Source of the DNA: Desulfovibrio sp.
Lineage (GTDB): Bacteria; Desulfobacterota; Desulfovibrionia; Desulfovibrionales; Desulfovibrionaceae
Reading direction: 5' to 3'
DNA: 64,000 nucleotides
Assembly (NCBI GenBank): GCA_022839785.1
Contig: JALHJW010000004.1
Coordinates: 124,001-188,000 of the forward strand
Part shown: positions 35,961 through 44,790 of the stretch, piece by piece
Layout of the letters: every line of letters starts with the position of its first letter
Numbering within the stretch: position 1 is the stretch's first letter
Made by a program: the position numbers and the translations under genes
Notes under the pieces: generated by a model
Databases searched by the model: none
What the model saw: only the letters and a program-made list of their open reading frames with translations
What the model was told of the DNA's origin: nothing

Positions 35961-36279
35961 CGGCGTGGGCTCCGGCCTTCGCTCCTGCGGTGTCGCGGCC
36001 CTGGTCCGGGAAGAGGTAGAGGAGTTCGTTGTCGTGCACGAAGTTGGTCTGTGCGCGCACGGCGCGTTCCATGTGCTCCCGGTCGGTCTTGAGAAGCCGG
36101 ATGTCCTGCGAGAGTTCGAGGCTTCTGCGGTCCGCCTGGCGCACGCGGACGACGAGGTCGTCGTGCATGGCCTTGATCCCGCGGTAGGCGAAAAGGCCCT
36201 GCCCGCCAAGGAACACCAGGTAGAGCAGGACCATGTTGGCGCCCAGCAGGGCGATCAGGAAGGCGCGGCGCAGGACCAT
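35950..36279 (-). CDS. ftsB: FtsB/DivIC-family septum formation protein
   Basis: 109 residues. One N-terminal membrane helix (about 5-28), then a heptad coiled coil (about 35-75) and a short tail with F-P-D-Q: the size and layout of FtsB/DivIC. Such proteins bridge FtsL and FtsQ in the divisome. The family is low in sequence identity, so the assignment rests on layout and the L-L-Y-L-F-P ending. Confidence 0.8.
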   Translation of the reverse strand: MVLRRAFLIALLGANMVLLYLVFLGGQGLFAYRGIKAMHDDLVVRVRQADRRSLELSQDIRLLKTDREHMERAVRAQTNFVHDNELLYLFPDQGRDTAGAKAGAHADEK

Positions 36280-36292
36280 CCGTGCGGGTTCC

Positions 36293-36571
36293 TCACTGCA
36301 GGAAGCGGGGCTCTGCCCCGCCGCGTTCGAGAACCGCCAGCGGTCCCTTGAGTTCGTCCAGGAAGCTGGCGGTGGCGTGTTCGATCCGGACCACGTCGTC
36401 CTCTTGCAGATCGATGTGGTTGACCTTGCTCAGAAACGACTTGAGCTGTTCGAACTCCTTGAGCAGATCCTTGCCAAGCTCCAGCTTCTCGATCTGGGGC
36501 TCCAGCTCCAGGATGGTCTGCAGACAGTTGGTGATGCGGATCATCAGGTGCAAGGAATTCCCTTCCCTCAT
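36293..36571 (-). CDS. Small helical protein of unknown function
   Basis: 92 residues (ATG at 36571; an internal ATG at 36544 is possible). Predicted helical, with Leu/Glu/Lys heptads (I-E-K-L-E-L-G-K-D-L-L-K-E-F-E-Q-L-K-S-F-L) and a Q-E-D-D-V-V-R-I-E turn. No membrane segment. It lies 32 bases after pgsA and 13 before ftsB on the same strand, so it is part of this cell-envelope operon. Not recognised. Confidence 0.7.
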   Translation of the reverse strand: MREGNSLHLMIRITNCLQTILELEPQIEKLELGKDLLKEFEQLKSFLSKVNHIDLQEDDVVRIEHATASFLDELKGPLAVLERGGAEPRFLQ

Positions 36572-36603
36572 CGCCCCCCCGGATGCGCACGGAAGGCCGA
36601 ACA

Positions 36604-37149
36604 TCAGTCGGCCCTGGTCCACACGGCATACGACATGCGCATGTAGTTCCATCCGGAATATACAGTCAATACAAGAGCGATGTAAAGCAGCAACTCCCCA
36701 AGCGGCCGGGGATCGAAGCTCCCCAAGGGATAATGGACGATGAGCGTGGACAGGGCCACGATCTGCGTGAGCGTCTTGATCTTGCCGTACCGGTCCGCGG
36801 CGATGACCAGTCCCCTGTCCGCCGCCATGGCCCGGAGGCCCGTGACCATCAGCTCGCGGGCGATGATCAGCACCGCCACCCAGGCCGGCGCCCAGCCCAG
36901 CTTGACCAGCATGATCAGCACGGAACAGATCAGCAGTTTGTCCGCGAGCGGATCGAGGAACTTGCCCAGGTTGGAGACCAGAGCCTGGCTGCGGGCCACG
37001 AAACCGTCGATGACGTCGGTGATGGCGGCCGAGACGAACAGCGCGAAGGCGAACCAGCAGGTCAGCCTGCTCGGGAAATAGAGCAGCGCCACGATCAGCG
37101 GCACGGCCGCGATGCGGCCCAGGGTCAGTTTATTGGCGAGGTTGAACAT
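36604..37149 (-). CDS. pgsA: CDP-diacylglycerol-glycerol-3-phosphate 3-phosphatidyltransferase
   Basis: 181 residues, five or six membrane helices. The CDP-alcohol phosphatidyltransferase signature D-x2-D-G-x2-A-R-x8-G-x3-D-x3-D is intact (D-V-I-D-G-F-V-A-R ... G-K-F-L-D-P-L-A-D). Makes phosphatidylglycerol phosphate in the inner membrane. AAGGAG lies upstream of the ATG at 37149. It starts 28 bases after mrp. Confidence 0.94.
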   Translation of the reverse strand: MFNLANKLTLGRIAAVPLIVALLYFPSRLTCWFAFALFVSAAITDVIDGFVARSQALVSNLGKFLDPLADKLLICSVLIMLVKLGWAPAWVAVLIIARELMVTGLRAMAADRGLVIAADRYGKIKTLTQIVALSTLIVHYPLGSFDPRPLGELLLYIALVLTVYSGWNYMRMSYAVWTRAD

Positions 37150-37177
37150 GCCGTGCAGGCTCCTTTTACGGCCCCGG

Positions 37178-38068
37178 CTATTCCGCCGCGTCCTGCGTGG
37201 CGGCGGCCTCAAGGCTCGTGGAGACCTCGGCGACGATGTTCCGCGCCAACTGCAGCATCGCGGCCTTGACCGGCGTGTCCTCGTCGAGCAGGACCACGGG
37301 CTTGCCCACGTCCCCGGCGACCACGGTGGCCGGGTCCAAGGGAATGGCCCCGAGGAAGGTCAGGCCGTAACGTTCTGCAAGCTCCCTGCCCCCGCCTTTC
37401 TTGAAGAGGTCGATCTCCTCCCCGCAATGCGGGCAGATCAGGCCACTCATGTTCTCCACCACGCCGAGGATGTTCGCCTTGGCGTACTGCAGGAAGTTCA
37501 CGGCCTTGCGCACGTCGGCCAGGGAAATCTCCTGAGGGGTGGTGACGATGACGCACAAGGCGTCCGGGATGGTGCGCAGCACGGTCATGTGCTCGTCGCC
37601 CGTGCCCGGAGGCGAGTCGATGACCAGGAAGTCCAACTCGCCCCAGGTCACGTCGGCCACGAACTGGCGGATGGCGGAAGTCTTCATGGGCCCGCGCCAG
37701 AGCACGGCCTGGTCCGGGTCCTTCAGCAACGACTCCATGGAGACGACGTACAGGTTCTCGCTGTACTTCTTGGGCTTGACGATGCGGCCGCGGTCCACGT
37801 CCAGCTGTCCCTTGATGCCGAGCAGGCCGGGCACGGAGGGGCCGTGGATGTCCACGTCCAGGATGCCGACGCGGTTGCCCATGGCGGCCAGGGCGGCGGC
37901 GATGTTCACGGCCACGGAACTCTTGCCCACGCCGCCTTTGCCGCTCATGACGAAAATCTTGTATGTGATCTTGGCCAGGGTGCTCTTGATGAGTTCGTCC
38001 TGCATGGCCTGGGTGGCTGAGATGCCGCCCTTGCCGCCGCAGGAGGAGGAACAGGAGTTGGATGCCAT
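37178..38068 (-). CDS. Mrp/ApbC-family P-loop ATPase
   Basis: 296 residues. A Cys-rich N-terminus (S-N-S-C-S-S-S-C-G-G) precedes a deviant Walker A S-G-K-G-G-V-G-K-S-S, with D-V-D-I-H-G-P-S, S-P-P-G-T-G-D-E-H, and the C-P-H-C pair near 215 typical of Mrp/NBP35/ApbC scaffold proteins that deliver iron-sulfur clusters. Consistent with a cell rich in Fe-S proteins. Confidence 0.93.
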   Translation of the reverse strand: MASNSCSSSCGGKGGISATQAMQDELIKSTLAKITYKIFVMSGKGGVGKSSVAVNIAAALAAMGNRVGILDVDIHGPSVPGLLGIKGQLDVDRGRIVKPKKYSENLYVVSMESLLKDPDQAVLWRGPMKTSAIRQFVADVTWGELDFLVIDSPPGTGDEHMTVLRTIPDALCVIVTTPQEISLADVRKAVNFLQYAKANILGVVENMSGLICPHCGEEIDLFKKGGGRELAERYGLTFLGAIPLDPATVVAGDVGKPVVLLDEDTPVKAAMLQLARNIVAEVSTSLEAAATQDAAE

Positions 38069-38165
38069 GTCGCTTATCCTTGCTGAACCATGAAGTGTCG
38101 GGGTGTCGTCCGGATGAGGCTATGCCATAGCTCTCTCGACGCCGGAGGGCAAGAGGCCCGACGCC

Positions 38166-39134
38166 TCATGTCCCCGCTTCCGGGCCGCCGGCCAGACGTT
38201 CCAGCGCAAGCACGGCGCACAGCCCCAGAAGCATGAGTCCGCAGGCGCTCCAGAATTCGGCGTCCATGGCCCGGGGCAGAACGTTCGCGGCGCGCACCGC
38301 CATCTCCCTGCCGTCCATCAGGCGCGTCTCCAGAACCTCTTTCCACGGCCAAATCTTGCGCATGGCCCCGAGCATGAAGCCGGTCAACCCGGCCACCGTG
38401 GCCGCGTGCCAGCGCGTCAGCAGCCAGTGCAGCAGACGGGAAAAACTCGTGACGCCCACGGCGCAGCCCGCGCAGAAAACGGCGATGACCGCCAGATTCT
38501 CCGGCAGCAGCGGGTTTTTCAGCGCCCCGGTGACGTAATGGTATTTGCCCAGGATGAGCAGGAGGAACGCCCCGCTGATGCCCGGCAGGATCATGGCGCA
38601 GATGGCCACGGCCCCGCAGAGGAAGATGAACCACAAGGCGTTGGTGGTTTCCACGGGAATGAGGCCGACGATCAGATACGCCGCGGCCGCGCCCAAGAGC
38701 ATGATCAGGAGGTTCGTCGCCGACAGGGGCCTGATGTGCCGCCCCACGACCACGATGGACGCGCCGATGAGGCCGAAGAAGAGCGCCCAGATCTGCACCG
38801 GGTATGCGTCGAGCAGATGGTGCATGAGCCGCGCCGTGGACAGGATGGCCGCGGCGATGCCCGCCAGCAGGGGCAGCAGGAACCGTACGTGGACGCGCCG
38901 CAACGCCCCCGTGAAGTCGAGACGCAGCAGGCAGCGCGCGGCTCCGGCGTCGAACGAGCGGATGGCGTCCACAAGCTGGTCGTAGATGCCCATGATGAAG
39001 GCGACGGTGCCGCCGGAGACGCCGGGAATGATGTCCGCCACGCCCATGCAGAAGCCCTTGAGGGACAGGAGCGCCGCCTCGCGGCGGGTGCGCGGCCCCG
39101 GGGAACCGCCAAAGGCCTCGGCGAACCGCCCCAC
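38166..39134 (-). CDS. DUF368 membrane protein (undecaprenyl-phosphate transporter family)
   Basis: 322 residues, about eight membrane segments in two halves, with M-G-V-A-D-I-I-P-G-V-S-G-G-T-V-A and the matching second-half motif M-I-L-P-G-I-S-G-A, the paired DUF368 signatures. Recent work places DUF368 (PopT) proteins in flipping undecaprenyl phosphate back across the inner membrane for reuse in envelope synthesis; that role is inherited from the family. Starts one base after pcm. Confidence 0.88.
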   Translation of the reverse strand: MGRFAEAFGGSPGPRTRREAALLSLKGFCMGVADIIPGVSGGTVAFIMGIYDQLVDAIRSFDAGAARCLLRLDFTGALRRVHVRFLLPLLAGIAAAILSTARLMHHLLDAYPVQIWALFFGLIGASIVVVGRHIRPLSATNLLIMLLGAAAAYLIVGLIPVETTNALWFIFLCGAVAICAMILPGISGAFLLLILGKYHYVTGALKNPLLPENLAVIAVFCAGCAVGVTSFSRLLHWLLTRWHAATVAGLTGFMLGAMRKIWPWKEVLETRLMDGREMAVRAANVLPRAMDAEFWSACGLMLLGLCAVLALERLAGGPEAGT

Positions 39135-39135
39135 C

Positions 39136-39786
39136 CTACTCCTCCCAGCCGTGCTTGCCGACGAGATCGACGAACATCACGCCGCCCCGATCCTCTTCCC
39201 GCACCAGTCCCTTCTCCTTGCGCACGATGCGCAGGGTCTGCATGCGCCTCGTGCCGCCCACGGGGATGATCAGGACGCCGCCGTCGGCAAGTTGGTCGAG
39301 CAGCGGCGCGGGGACCGACGGGCCGCCCGCGGTGACGATGATGCGGTCGTACGGGGCCTCCTCGGGCCAGCCCATGGTGCCGTCGTCGAGCTTCAGCTTC
39401 ACGAAGCGCCAGCCCAGGCGGGCCAGACGCTCGCGCGCCTGCTGGTGCAACTCCTTGATGCGCTCCACGGTGTAGACGTCCGCACCCATCTCGGCCAGGA
39501 CCGCGGCCTGATAGCCCGAGCCCGTGCCGATCTCCAGGACTTTCATGCCGGGCCTGACGTCGAGCAGTTCGGTCATCAGGGCCACGATGTAGGGCTGGGA
39601 AATGGTCTGTCCGAATCCTATTGGCTGGGGACGGTCGTCATAGGCCTGTCCGGACAGGGCCTCCTGCACGAAGAGATGGCGGGGCACGGCGCGCATGGCG
39701 GCCACGACCTCGGGACTCGCAACGCCCCTGGCCTCGATCTGTTCGCGCACCATGCGCTCGCGTTTGCGGACGGGATCGATCTTCAT
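39136..39786 (-). CDS. pcm: Protein-L-isoaspartate O-methyltransferase
   Basis: 216 residues from the ATG at 39786. Motifs: P-R-H-L-F-V near 38, the substrate motif G-Q-T-I-S-Q-P, the SAM-binding [15 protein letters not shown], and D-R-I-I-V-T-A-G-G. Repairs isoaspartyl residues in aged proteins. It heads the long envelope/Fe-S series on this strand and is divergent from the CBS-pair gene. A longer upstream frame (to 39900) has no conservation pattern and was rejected. Confidence 0.94.
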   Translation of the reverse strand: MKIDPVRKRERMVREQIEARGVASPEVVAAMRAVPRHLFVQEALSGQAYDDRPQPIGFGQTISQPYIVALMTELLDVRPGMKVLEIGTGSGYQAAVLAEMGADVYTVERIKELHQQARERLARLGWRFVKLKLDDGTMGWPEEAPYDRIIVTAGGPSVPAPLLDQLADGGVLIIPVGGTRRMQTLRIVRKEKGLVREEDRGGVMFVDLVGKHGWEE

Positions 39787-39997
39787 GCGTGTTCGGCGGG
39801 CACGGCGGACCACACCTCTACTTCGTCCGGATGGCTGGCGTGGCGGCCCGGAAGCGGGCTGGCCAGCCGCCACAGTGCAATGCATGGTTTGCGACGCCAA
39901 GTCAACACGGCCGGGGCTCCTCCGGCCTCACCGCATTGACAGCGGACGGCGCATGGGAGAAGGTAGACTCGCCAACCTTCAGCAGCAGGAGGCCCGC

Positions 39998-40435
39998 ATG
40001 CTCCATGTCGGCGAACTCATGACCAGAAAGCCGGTCACCATCACGGAAGGAAGCACCCTGGCCGAGGCGCGCGGCGCCATGGAGCGGCTGCGCATCCGCC
40101 ACTTGCCCGTGCTGGATCAGGACGGCAAGTTCGCGGGACTCGTCACCCATCGCGACATCCTCGCCTTCACCATCTCCCGGCTGGCCGACATCGACACCGC
40201 CACCCAGGACGAGATCGACCAGGGCATCCAGGCCGGAGAGGTCATGCGGCGCGGCGTCAAGACCGCACAGCCCGCCATGACCGTGCGCGAGGCCGCCCAG
40301 ATCATGCTCGACAACAAATACGGCTGTCTGCCCGTGCTCGAAGACGGGGCCGTGGTCGGCATCCTCACAGAGGCCGACTTCATCAAGCTCACCATCGGGC
40401 TCATCGACGAACTCGCCCGAGTGCGCCGGGAATAA
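39998..40435 (+). CDS. Stand-alone CBS-domain pair protein
   Basis: 145 residues, two CBS domains and nothing else: V-G-E-L-M-T-R-K-P-V-T-I ... R-H-L-P-V-L-D-Q-D-G-K-F-A-G-L-V-T-H-R-D, then a 25-residue linker and A-G-E-V-M-R-R ... G-C-L-P-V-L-E-D-G-A-V-V-G-I-L-T-E-A-D-F. Such Bateman modules usually bind adenine nucleotides and control a partner protein; none is encoded adjacent on this strand. CAGGAGG lies five bases before the ATG. A hairpin (40439-40463) without a T-run follows the stop. Confidence 0.9.
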   Translation: MLHVGELMTRKPVTITEGSTLAEARGAMERLRIRHLPVLDQDGKFAGLVTHRDILAFTISRLADIDTATQDEIDQGIQAGEVMRRGVKTAQPAMTVREAAQIMLDNKYGCLPVLEDGAVVGILTEADFIKLTIGLIDELARVRRE

Positions 40436-40649
40436 ACGCCCGGAGGGACGCGCCCCCTCCGGGACCGCCCTGCTCCGCGCTTCGCCGCCGTGGCCTATCT
40501 GGCGCGGCGACAAAAAAAGGTCGTTTTTTCGGAATCGCGGTCCCGCCGTCGTGTCCGGGCAGGTCCCGCCGCGTCGTCTCGGGATGCAGGGATCGGGGGC
40601 CTCGGGCTCCTGAGCCCCCGGAGACATCCTCGGTGTGGCCGTTCCCGGC

Positions 40650-40907
40650 CTAGAATTTGTCGGCCAAGTGTTCCTGTCCTTCCACGGCGCGGGCCATTTC
40701 ACGCAGAATCTGCAGGCCTTCCTCGGCCTCCTTGGGGTCGAGGATGCGCAGGGCGAACCCGGCGTGGACGATGAGGTAGTCGCCGATCTTGGCTTCGCCT
40801 TCGAGCATGAGCAGCGAGGCCTTGATGAAGGTGTCGCCCTCGCCCACGCGGCAATTGGCCACGCCCTTCTCAATGGATTCGATGCATACGGGGATTGCAA
40901 GGCACAT
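40650..40907 (-). CDS. hypC: Hydrogenase assembly chaperone HypC
   Basis: 85 residues beginning M-C-L-A-I-P, with the essential Cys2 that carries the Fe(CN)2CO intermediate with HypD; G-D-Y-L-I-V-H-A-G-F-A-L is the second family motif. GGAGGAAA precedes the ATG. Last gene of the hydrogenase cluster, 39 bases after the maturation protease. HypD, E, A, B and F are not in the window. Confidence 0.95.
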   Translation of the reverse strand: MCLAIPVCIESIEKGVANCRVGEGDTFIKASLLMLEGEAKIGDYLIVHAGFALRILDPKEAEEGLQILREMARAVEGQEHLADKF

Positions 40908-40946
40908 GGGCTTTCCTCCTGGGGCGGCCGGGGCCGGACTGGCGGT

Positions 40947-41444
40947 TCAAACCGCCTTGGGCGCGAACGTGCCCCCGGCCTGGGCGATTTCATCGAGGAC
41001 CCTGGCGGCGATGTCGGGCATGCGCGCCTGGATGCAGGGCGAGACCTCCACGGCCATGGTCTGGAAGTCATAGGGCTCCACGCCGATGACCACGGCCTCG
41101 GGCCGGTGCCCGGCGATTTCGCAGTAGATCAGCGTATCCACGAGGTCAGTCTGATGCATGGAGTTCTTGAAGGCAAGACTCTTTCTGAGGTCGTCGCCGG
41201 TCAGGCGGTAGATGTCGCCGGGTTGGCCGTCGCCGAGCACGGCGTCGACGATGATCAGCAGGTCGCTGTTCATGATCGGGTCCATGAGCCGCATACCCAG
41301 GGTCCCGCCGTCGTAGAGGGTGACGTTGCCGGAAAAATCGTAGGTGCGCTCCAGGTGTTCGATGGTGCGCACGCCGAGTCCTTCGTCCGTCCAGAGGATG
41401 TTGCCCACCCCCATGACCAGGATGCGTGTCTCGCTTCCGCTCAT
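40947..41444 (-). CDS. hynC: [NiFe] hydrogenase maturation endopeptidase
   Basis: 165 residues. Removes the C-terminal tail of HynA after nickel insertion. The Ni-sensing ligands of the HyaD/HybD family are in place: E21 in T-D-E-G-L-G, D67 in I-V-D-A-V and H97 in S-M-H-Q-T-D. The start at 41444 lies 79 bases beyond the hynA stop, with a strong terminator in between, so protease and HypC would be made at lower levels than the hydrogenase. Confidence 0.92.
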   Translation of the reverse strand: MSGSETRILVMGVGNILWTDEGLGVRTIEHLERTYDFSGNVTLYDGGTLGMRLMDPIMNSDLLIIVDAVLGDGQPGDIYRLTGDDLRKSLAFKNSMHQTDLVDTLIYCEIAGHRPEAVVIGVEPYDFQTMAVEVSPCIQARMPDIAARVLDEIAQAGGTFAPKAV

Positions 41445-41465
41445 TTTCTCAACCGATCCTTGAAG

Positions 41466-41500
41466 AAAAAGGGAACCTGGCCCTTGCGGACCAGGTTCCC
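41466..41500 (-). terminator. Intrinsic terminator after hynA
   Basis: A 10-bp perfect stem (41471-41480 with 41491-41500), 10-base loop, followed on the - strand by five T. It separates the structural hydrogenase genes from hynC-hypC. Confidence 0.85.
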
Positions 41501-41523
41501 GTGTGGTCGATGCGCCGCAACCC

Positions 41524-43224
41524 TTACAGGATGCGGAACTTGTGGACCTCGTTGGTCTTGGAGTCGATGACGTGCACGCCGCAGGCGATGCAGGGGTCAT
41601 ACGAGTGGACGGTGCGCAGGATCTCGACCGGCCGCTTGGGATCGGCGATGGGCGTGCCCATGAGCGCCTCTTCCACGGCGGAGAGCTGATTCTTGGCGCA
41701 ACGGGGGCCGAGGTTCCAGGTGGAGGGCACCACGAGCTGGAAGTTCTCGATCTTGCCGCCCTTGATGTGTATCCAGTGGGAGAGCGCGCCGCGCGGCACG
41801 TCCGCCCAGCCCACGCCGTAAGCTTCGTCGGGCATCTTCCACTCGGTGTAGATCTCGTTCTTGCCCTTGGCCACGTTGTCCTGCAGCTTGTTCAGCCACT
41901 CTTCCATCTTGCCGGCGATGACCAGCGTCTGGATGCCGCGGGCGGCGGTGCGGCCGAGGGTCGAGAACAGGGCCTCGGGGCCGACGCCCAAGTGCTTCAG
42001 CACCAGGTCGACGGCCGCCTTGAACTGCGGCTGGCCCTTGGCGTAGGCGACGAGCACCTGGGCCAGGGGGCCGACTTCCATGGCCTTGCCGTCGTAGCGG
42101 GGGGCCTTGAACCAGGAGTACTTCTCCCGGTCGTCGATCTTGGTGTACATGGGCTCGGTGACGCCCTTCCAGGGATGCAGCGCGCCGGCTCCCTTGTACC
42201 AGGAGTGGGCCACGTGCTCCTCGATCTTCATCTGATCGAAGGCCTGGGGCTTGGCCAGGTCGCGGTTCATGACCACGCCGGCGGGCATCCAGCGGGAGTT
42301 CAAGTCGAACTCGTCGGTGGGGAAGTCGCCGCAGGCGAGGAAGTTCGTGGTGCCACCGATGCCCGCCCAGTCCTTGTAGTACCCGGCGACGGCGAGCAGG
42401 TCGGGGATGTAGACTTCCTCGACGAACTTCTTGGTCTCCTTGAAGAGCTGGCGGAACTCCTCGATGCGCTCGGGACGCAGCGCGTCGTAGCAGGTCACGC
42501 CGCCCACGACCATGAACTGGGTGTGCGGGTTCTTGGCACCGAACACGGCCATGGCGCGCGCGGCCTTGATCTGCAGGCGCAGGGCCTCAAGGTAGTGGGC
42601 CGTGGCGATGAGGTTGACCTCGGGCGGCAGGTAGTAGGCATCGTGCCCGCCCAGGAAGTAGGCGTTGGTGAAGATGCCGAGCTGGCCGGAGGCCACGAAG
42701 GCCTTCAGCTTGTCCTGCACGGCCTTGAGGTCCGCCGCGGTGGTCTTGCGGTTGGGGGAGATGTCGTTGGCGATCTTGGCGGCCTTGGCCGGATCGGCGG
42801 TGAGCGCGGAGGTCACGTCCACCCAGTCCAGGGCGTGCAGGTGATAGAAGTGCACGATGTGGTCGTGCAGGAACTGCTGGCCTTCCACGAGATTGCGGAT
42901 CAGGGTGGCGTTCTCGGGAATCTGCACCTTGACGGCGTTGTCCACGCAACGGACCGAGGCCAGGGCATGCACGTTGGTGCACACGCCGCAGGAGCGCTGG
43001 GTGAAGTGGGCGGCGTCGCGGGGATCGCGGCCCTTGAGAATCAGTTCAAGGCCGCGGAAGAGCTGGGCCGAGGTCCAGACGTTCTTGACCTTGCCCTTCT
43101 CGACCTCGACCTCGACGCGGTAGTGGCCTTCGATACGGGTGACGGGGTCCACCACGACCGGACCGCTGAAGTTCTGCGCGAACGGAGTGGCCTTCACTCC
43201 GGGAGCCTGTTTGCATCCAGACAT
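41524..43224 (-). CDS. hynA: Periplasmic [NiFe] hydrogenase large subunit
   Basis: 566 residues. Holds the Ni-Fe active site. N-terminal ligands C79 and C82 in R-S-C-G-V-C-T-N-V-H; C-terminal ligands C545 and C548 in D-P-C-I-A-C-G-V-H. The 15 residues after that His are the tail removed by HynC. No signal peptide: it is exported in complex with the Tat-targeted small subunit. GGAGGAAA lies upstream of the ATG, 59 bases after hynB. No selenocysteine codon in the C-terminal motif, so this is the plain [NiFe] enzyme, not the [NiFeSe] type. Confidence 0.97.
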   Translation of the reverse strand: MSGCKQAPGVKATPFAQNFSGPVVVDPVTRIEGHYRVEVEVEKGKVKNVWTSAQLFRGLELILKGRDPRDAAHFTQRSCGVCTNVHALASVRCVDNAVKVQIPENATLIRNLVEGQQFLHDHIVHFYHLHALDWVDVTSALTADPAKAAKIANDISPNRKTTAADLKAVQDKLKAFVASGQLGIFTNAYFLGGHDAYYLPPEVNLIATAHYLEALRLQIKAARAMAVFGAKNPHTQFMVVGGVTCYDALRPERIEEFRQLFKETKKFVEEVYIPDLLAVAGYYKDWAGIGGTTNFLACGDFPTDEFDLNSRWMPAGVVMNRDLAKPQAFDQMKIEEHVAHSWYKGAGALHPWKGVTEPMYTKIDDREKYSWFKAPRYDGKAMEVGPLAQVLVAYAKGQPQFKAAVDLVLKHLGVGPEALFSTLGRTAARGIQTLVIAGKMEEWLNKLQDNVAKGKNEIYTEWKMPDEAYGVGWADVPRGALSHWIHIKGGKIENFQLVVPSTWNLGPRCAKNQLSAVEEALMGTPIADPKRPVEILRTVHSYDPCIACGVHVIDSKTNEVHKFRIL

Positions 43225-43283
43225 TGTATTTCCTCCCTTGGGGAAAAACGGCTTGATCGGTTCCTACGGTTCCCGTGACGACC

Positions 43284-44240
43284 TTACATCTGCTCGTAGA
43301 ACGGCGACATCGTATCCCAGAAGTTGGGCTCGCTGCAGCCGATGCAGGGGTGTCCCGCCTCGATGGGCCAGTTGGTCTGGTTGAACTTCACGGTCGGGCA
43401 GTTGTTGTAGGTCATGGGACCGCGGCAGCCGAGCTCGTACAGGCAGTAGCCCATGCGAGCCTCTTCGGAGGCGAAGGACTTGGCGAACTTGCCCTCGTCG
43501 AAGAACTTCAGGCGCGGGCACTTGTCGTGCACGGTGTTGCCGTAGAAGGCCAGGGGACGGTTGTACTCGTCCAGTTCGATCTTCTTGCCCTGGAGGAAGA
43601 GGACCACTGCGCCCACGAAGTTGTAGGGGCTCGGGGGGCAGCCGGGAATGTTGATGGCCTTGACGCCCAGGTCCTTGAGCGCGTCGTTCACGCCCATGGC
43701 GGCCGTGGGGTTGGGCTTGGCCGCCTGCACGCCGCCGAACGCGGCGCAGGTGCCGATGCAGATGGTGGCGGCGGCCTTGGGCACGATGTCCTTGGCGATC
43801 TGGAGCATGGTGTGCCCGGCGACCTTGCCGTAAATGCCGTTGTCCTTGGTCGGGATGCCGCCCTCGACCACGCAGACGAAGCCTTCGGGGTTGTGCACGG
43901 CGGCGTGCAGGGCTTCCTCGGCCTTCTCACCGGCGGCGGCCATGATGGTCTCATGGTAGTCGAGGGAGATGGTGTCGAGGACGAGCGTGTCGATCATGAC
44001 CGGCTCGACGGCGCGCAGCACGGCCTCGGAACAGCCGGTGCACTCGGCGAAGTGCAGGTACACGACGCTGGGACGCTTCTTCTGCGTCAGCGCCGCGGCG
44101 ACTTCCGCCGCGCCGGACGCGCCAAGGCCGAGGGCGGCCGAGACGGCGGCGCAGAACTTCATGAAGTCACGGCGGGAAACGCCGTTTTTCTGCAGCCGGT
44201 CCTCGGCGCTCATGTCTCCGTGTCCCACGTGAATTTTCAT
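43284..44240 (-). CDS. hynB: Periplasmic [NiFe] hydrogenase small subunit
   Basis: 318 residues. Twin-arginine signal S-R-R-D-F-M-K-F (residues 22-29) followed by an Ala-rich hydrophobic stretch. Mature part: proximal cluster ligands in [14 protein letters not shown] and G-C-P-P-S-P; distal cluster H-D-K-C-P and [10 protein letters not shown]; medial 3Fe-4S motif in [12 protein letters not shown]. Carries electrons between the Ni-Fe site and periplasmic cytochrome c3. The ATG at 44240 has GGAGGTG upstream. Opens the hynBA transcript, with a 550-base regulatory gap before it. Confidence 0.97.
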   Translation of the reverse strand: MKIHVGHGDMSAEDRLQKNGVSRRDFMKFCAAVSAALGLGASGAAEVAAALTQKKRPSVVYLHFAECTGCSEAVLRAVEPVMIDTLVLDTISLDYHETIMAAAGEKAEEALHAAVHNPEGFVCVVEGGIPTKDNGIYGKVAGHTMLQIAKDIVPKAAATICIGTCAAFGGVQAAKPNPTAAMGVNDALKDLGVKAINIPGCPPSPYNFVGAVVLFLQGKKIELDEYNRPLAFYGNTVHDKCPRLKFFDEGKFAKSFASEEARMGYCLYELGCRGPMTYNNCPTVKFNQTNWPIEAGHPCIGCSEPNFWDTMSPFYEQM

Positions 44241-44512
44241 TCGAACACCTCCAAGGTCAAAAGGGACAGACAAAAACCTTTACCTGTGCCACCACGCCGG
44301 AAACCAACCGCCTCCCGGCGCGGGTGTAGCCCGATTCCGCAGTGCGCCTTTCCCACCGCCCCGGACGTGTGGAAACGCTCTGGACGACAGGTTCGACCCG
44401 CCCGCACCCTGCACCACGGTCATGGCGCGAAGCCACGCCGGGAGCAGGATCGTCCGGCTCGCCAGCCGGACCCGCAGATGCGCGACCGTCCGCACGGTGC
44501 GCATCCGCATGT

Positions 44513-44531
44513 TTGTATCGGTTTAATACAA
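44513..44531. promoter_or_regulatory. Inverted repeat TTGTAT-N7-ATACAA upstream of hynBA
   Basis: Perfect 6-bp arms (44513-44518 and 44526-44531), 19 bases in all, about 275 bases before the hynB start in the AT-rich part of the divergent region. Candidate binding site for a dimeric regulator. Confidence 0.4.
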
Positions 44532-44711
44532 GTAGGCTTGTCCTACGCGAAATCCAATCTGTTCGTCAACAAAATTTCATTTTTACAGTGCCCTCCAGCT
44601 CCGAATCGCGCGTGTTCCATGCGCGCACCAGTGTAACACTATTATAAAATTAGTAACACCAGTCGTACTGCATACCGCCACGAGAAGCCTACGGTCGCGC
44701 TTCCCAGCGGT

Positions 44712-44739
44712 TTGACAATCCGCAGAAAAAATCTAACCT
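44712..44739 (+). promoter_or_regulatory. Candidate promoter of the M23 peptidase gene
   Basis: Perfect TTGACA (44712-44717), 16-base spacer and TAACCT (44734-44739, three of six). The predicted start near 44746 lies about 45 bases before the ATG at 44791. Confidence 0.4.
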
Positions 44740-44790
44740 TGCCCCACCCGGAAAAGGTCCCGAAAGACAACAGCAACCCCTGGATCACGC

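Larger units (their letters stand above)
44241..44790. other. 550-base non-coding region between hynB and the M23 peptidase
   Basis: No convincing gene in either direction. The half near hynB is GC-rich; 44510-44660 is markedly AT-rich for this genome. It must carry the divergent promoters. Visible elements: the inverted repeat at 44513-44531, an AT-rich core with repeated TAACAC steps (44633-44657), TTGACG on the - strand near 44567 without a good -10, and the + promoter candidate at 44712-44739. No sigma-54 box seen. Confidence 0.6.

Noticed and set aside
40439..40463. 9-bp hairpin after the CBS-pair gene considered as a terminator
   Set aside because: No T-run follows on either strand, so it is only mentioned with the gene.
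44280..44647. Short frames on both strands in the hynB upstream region
   Set aside because: Arg/Ser/Pro-rich, motif-free translations without ribosome-binding sites; the region is better read as regulatory.
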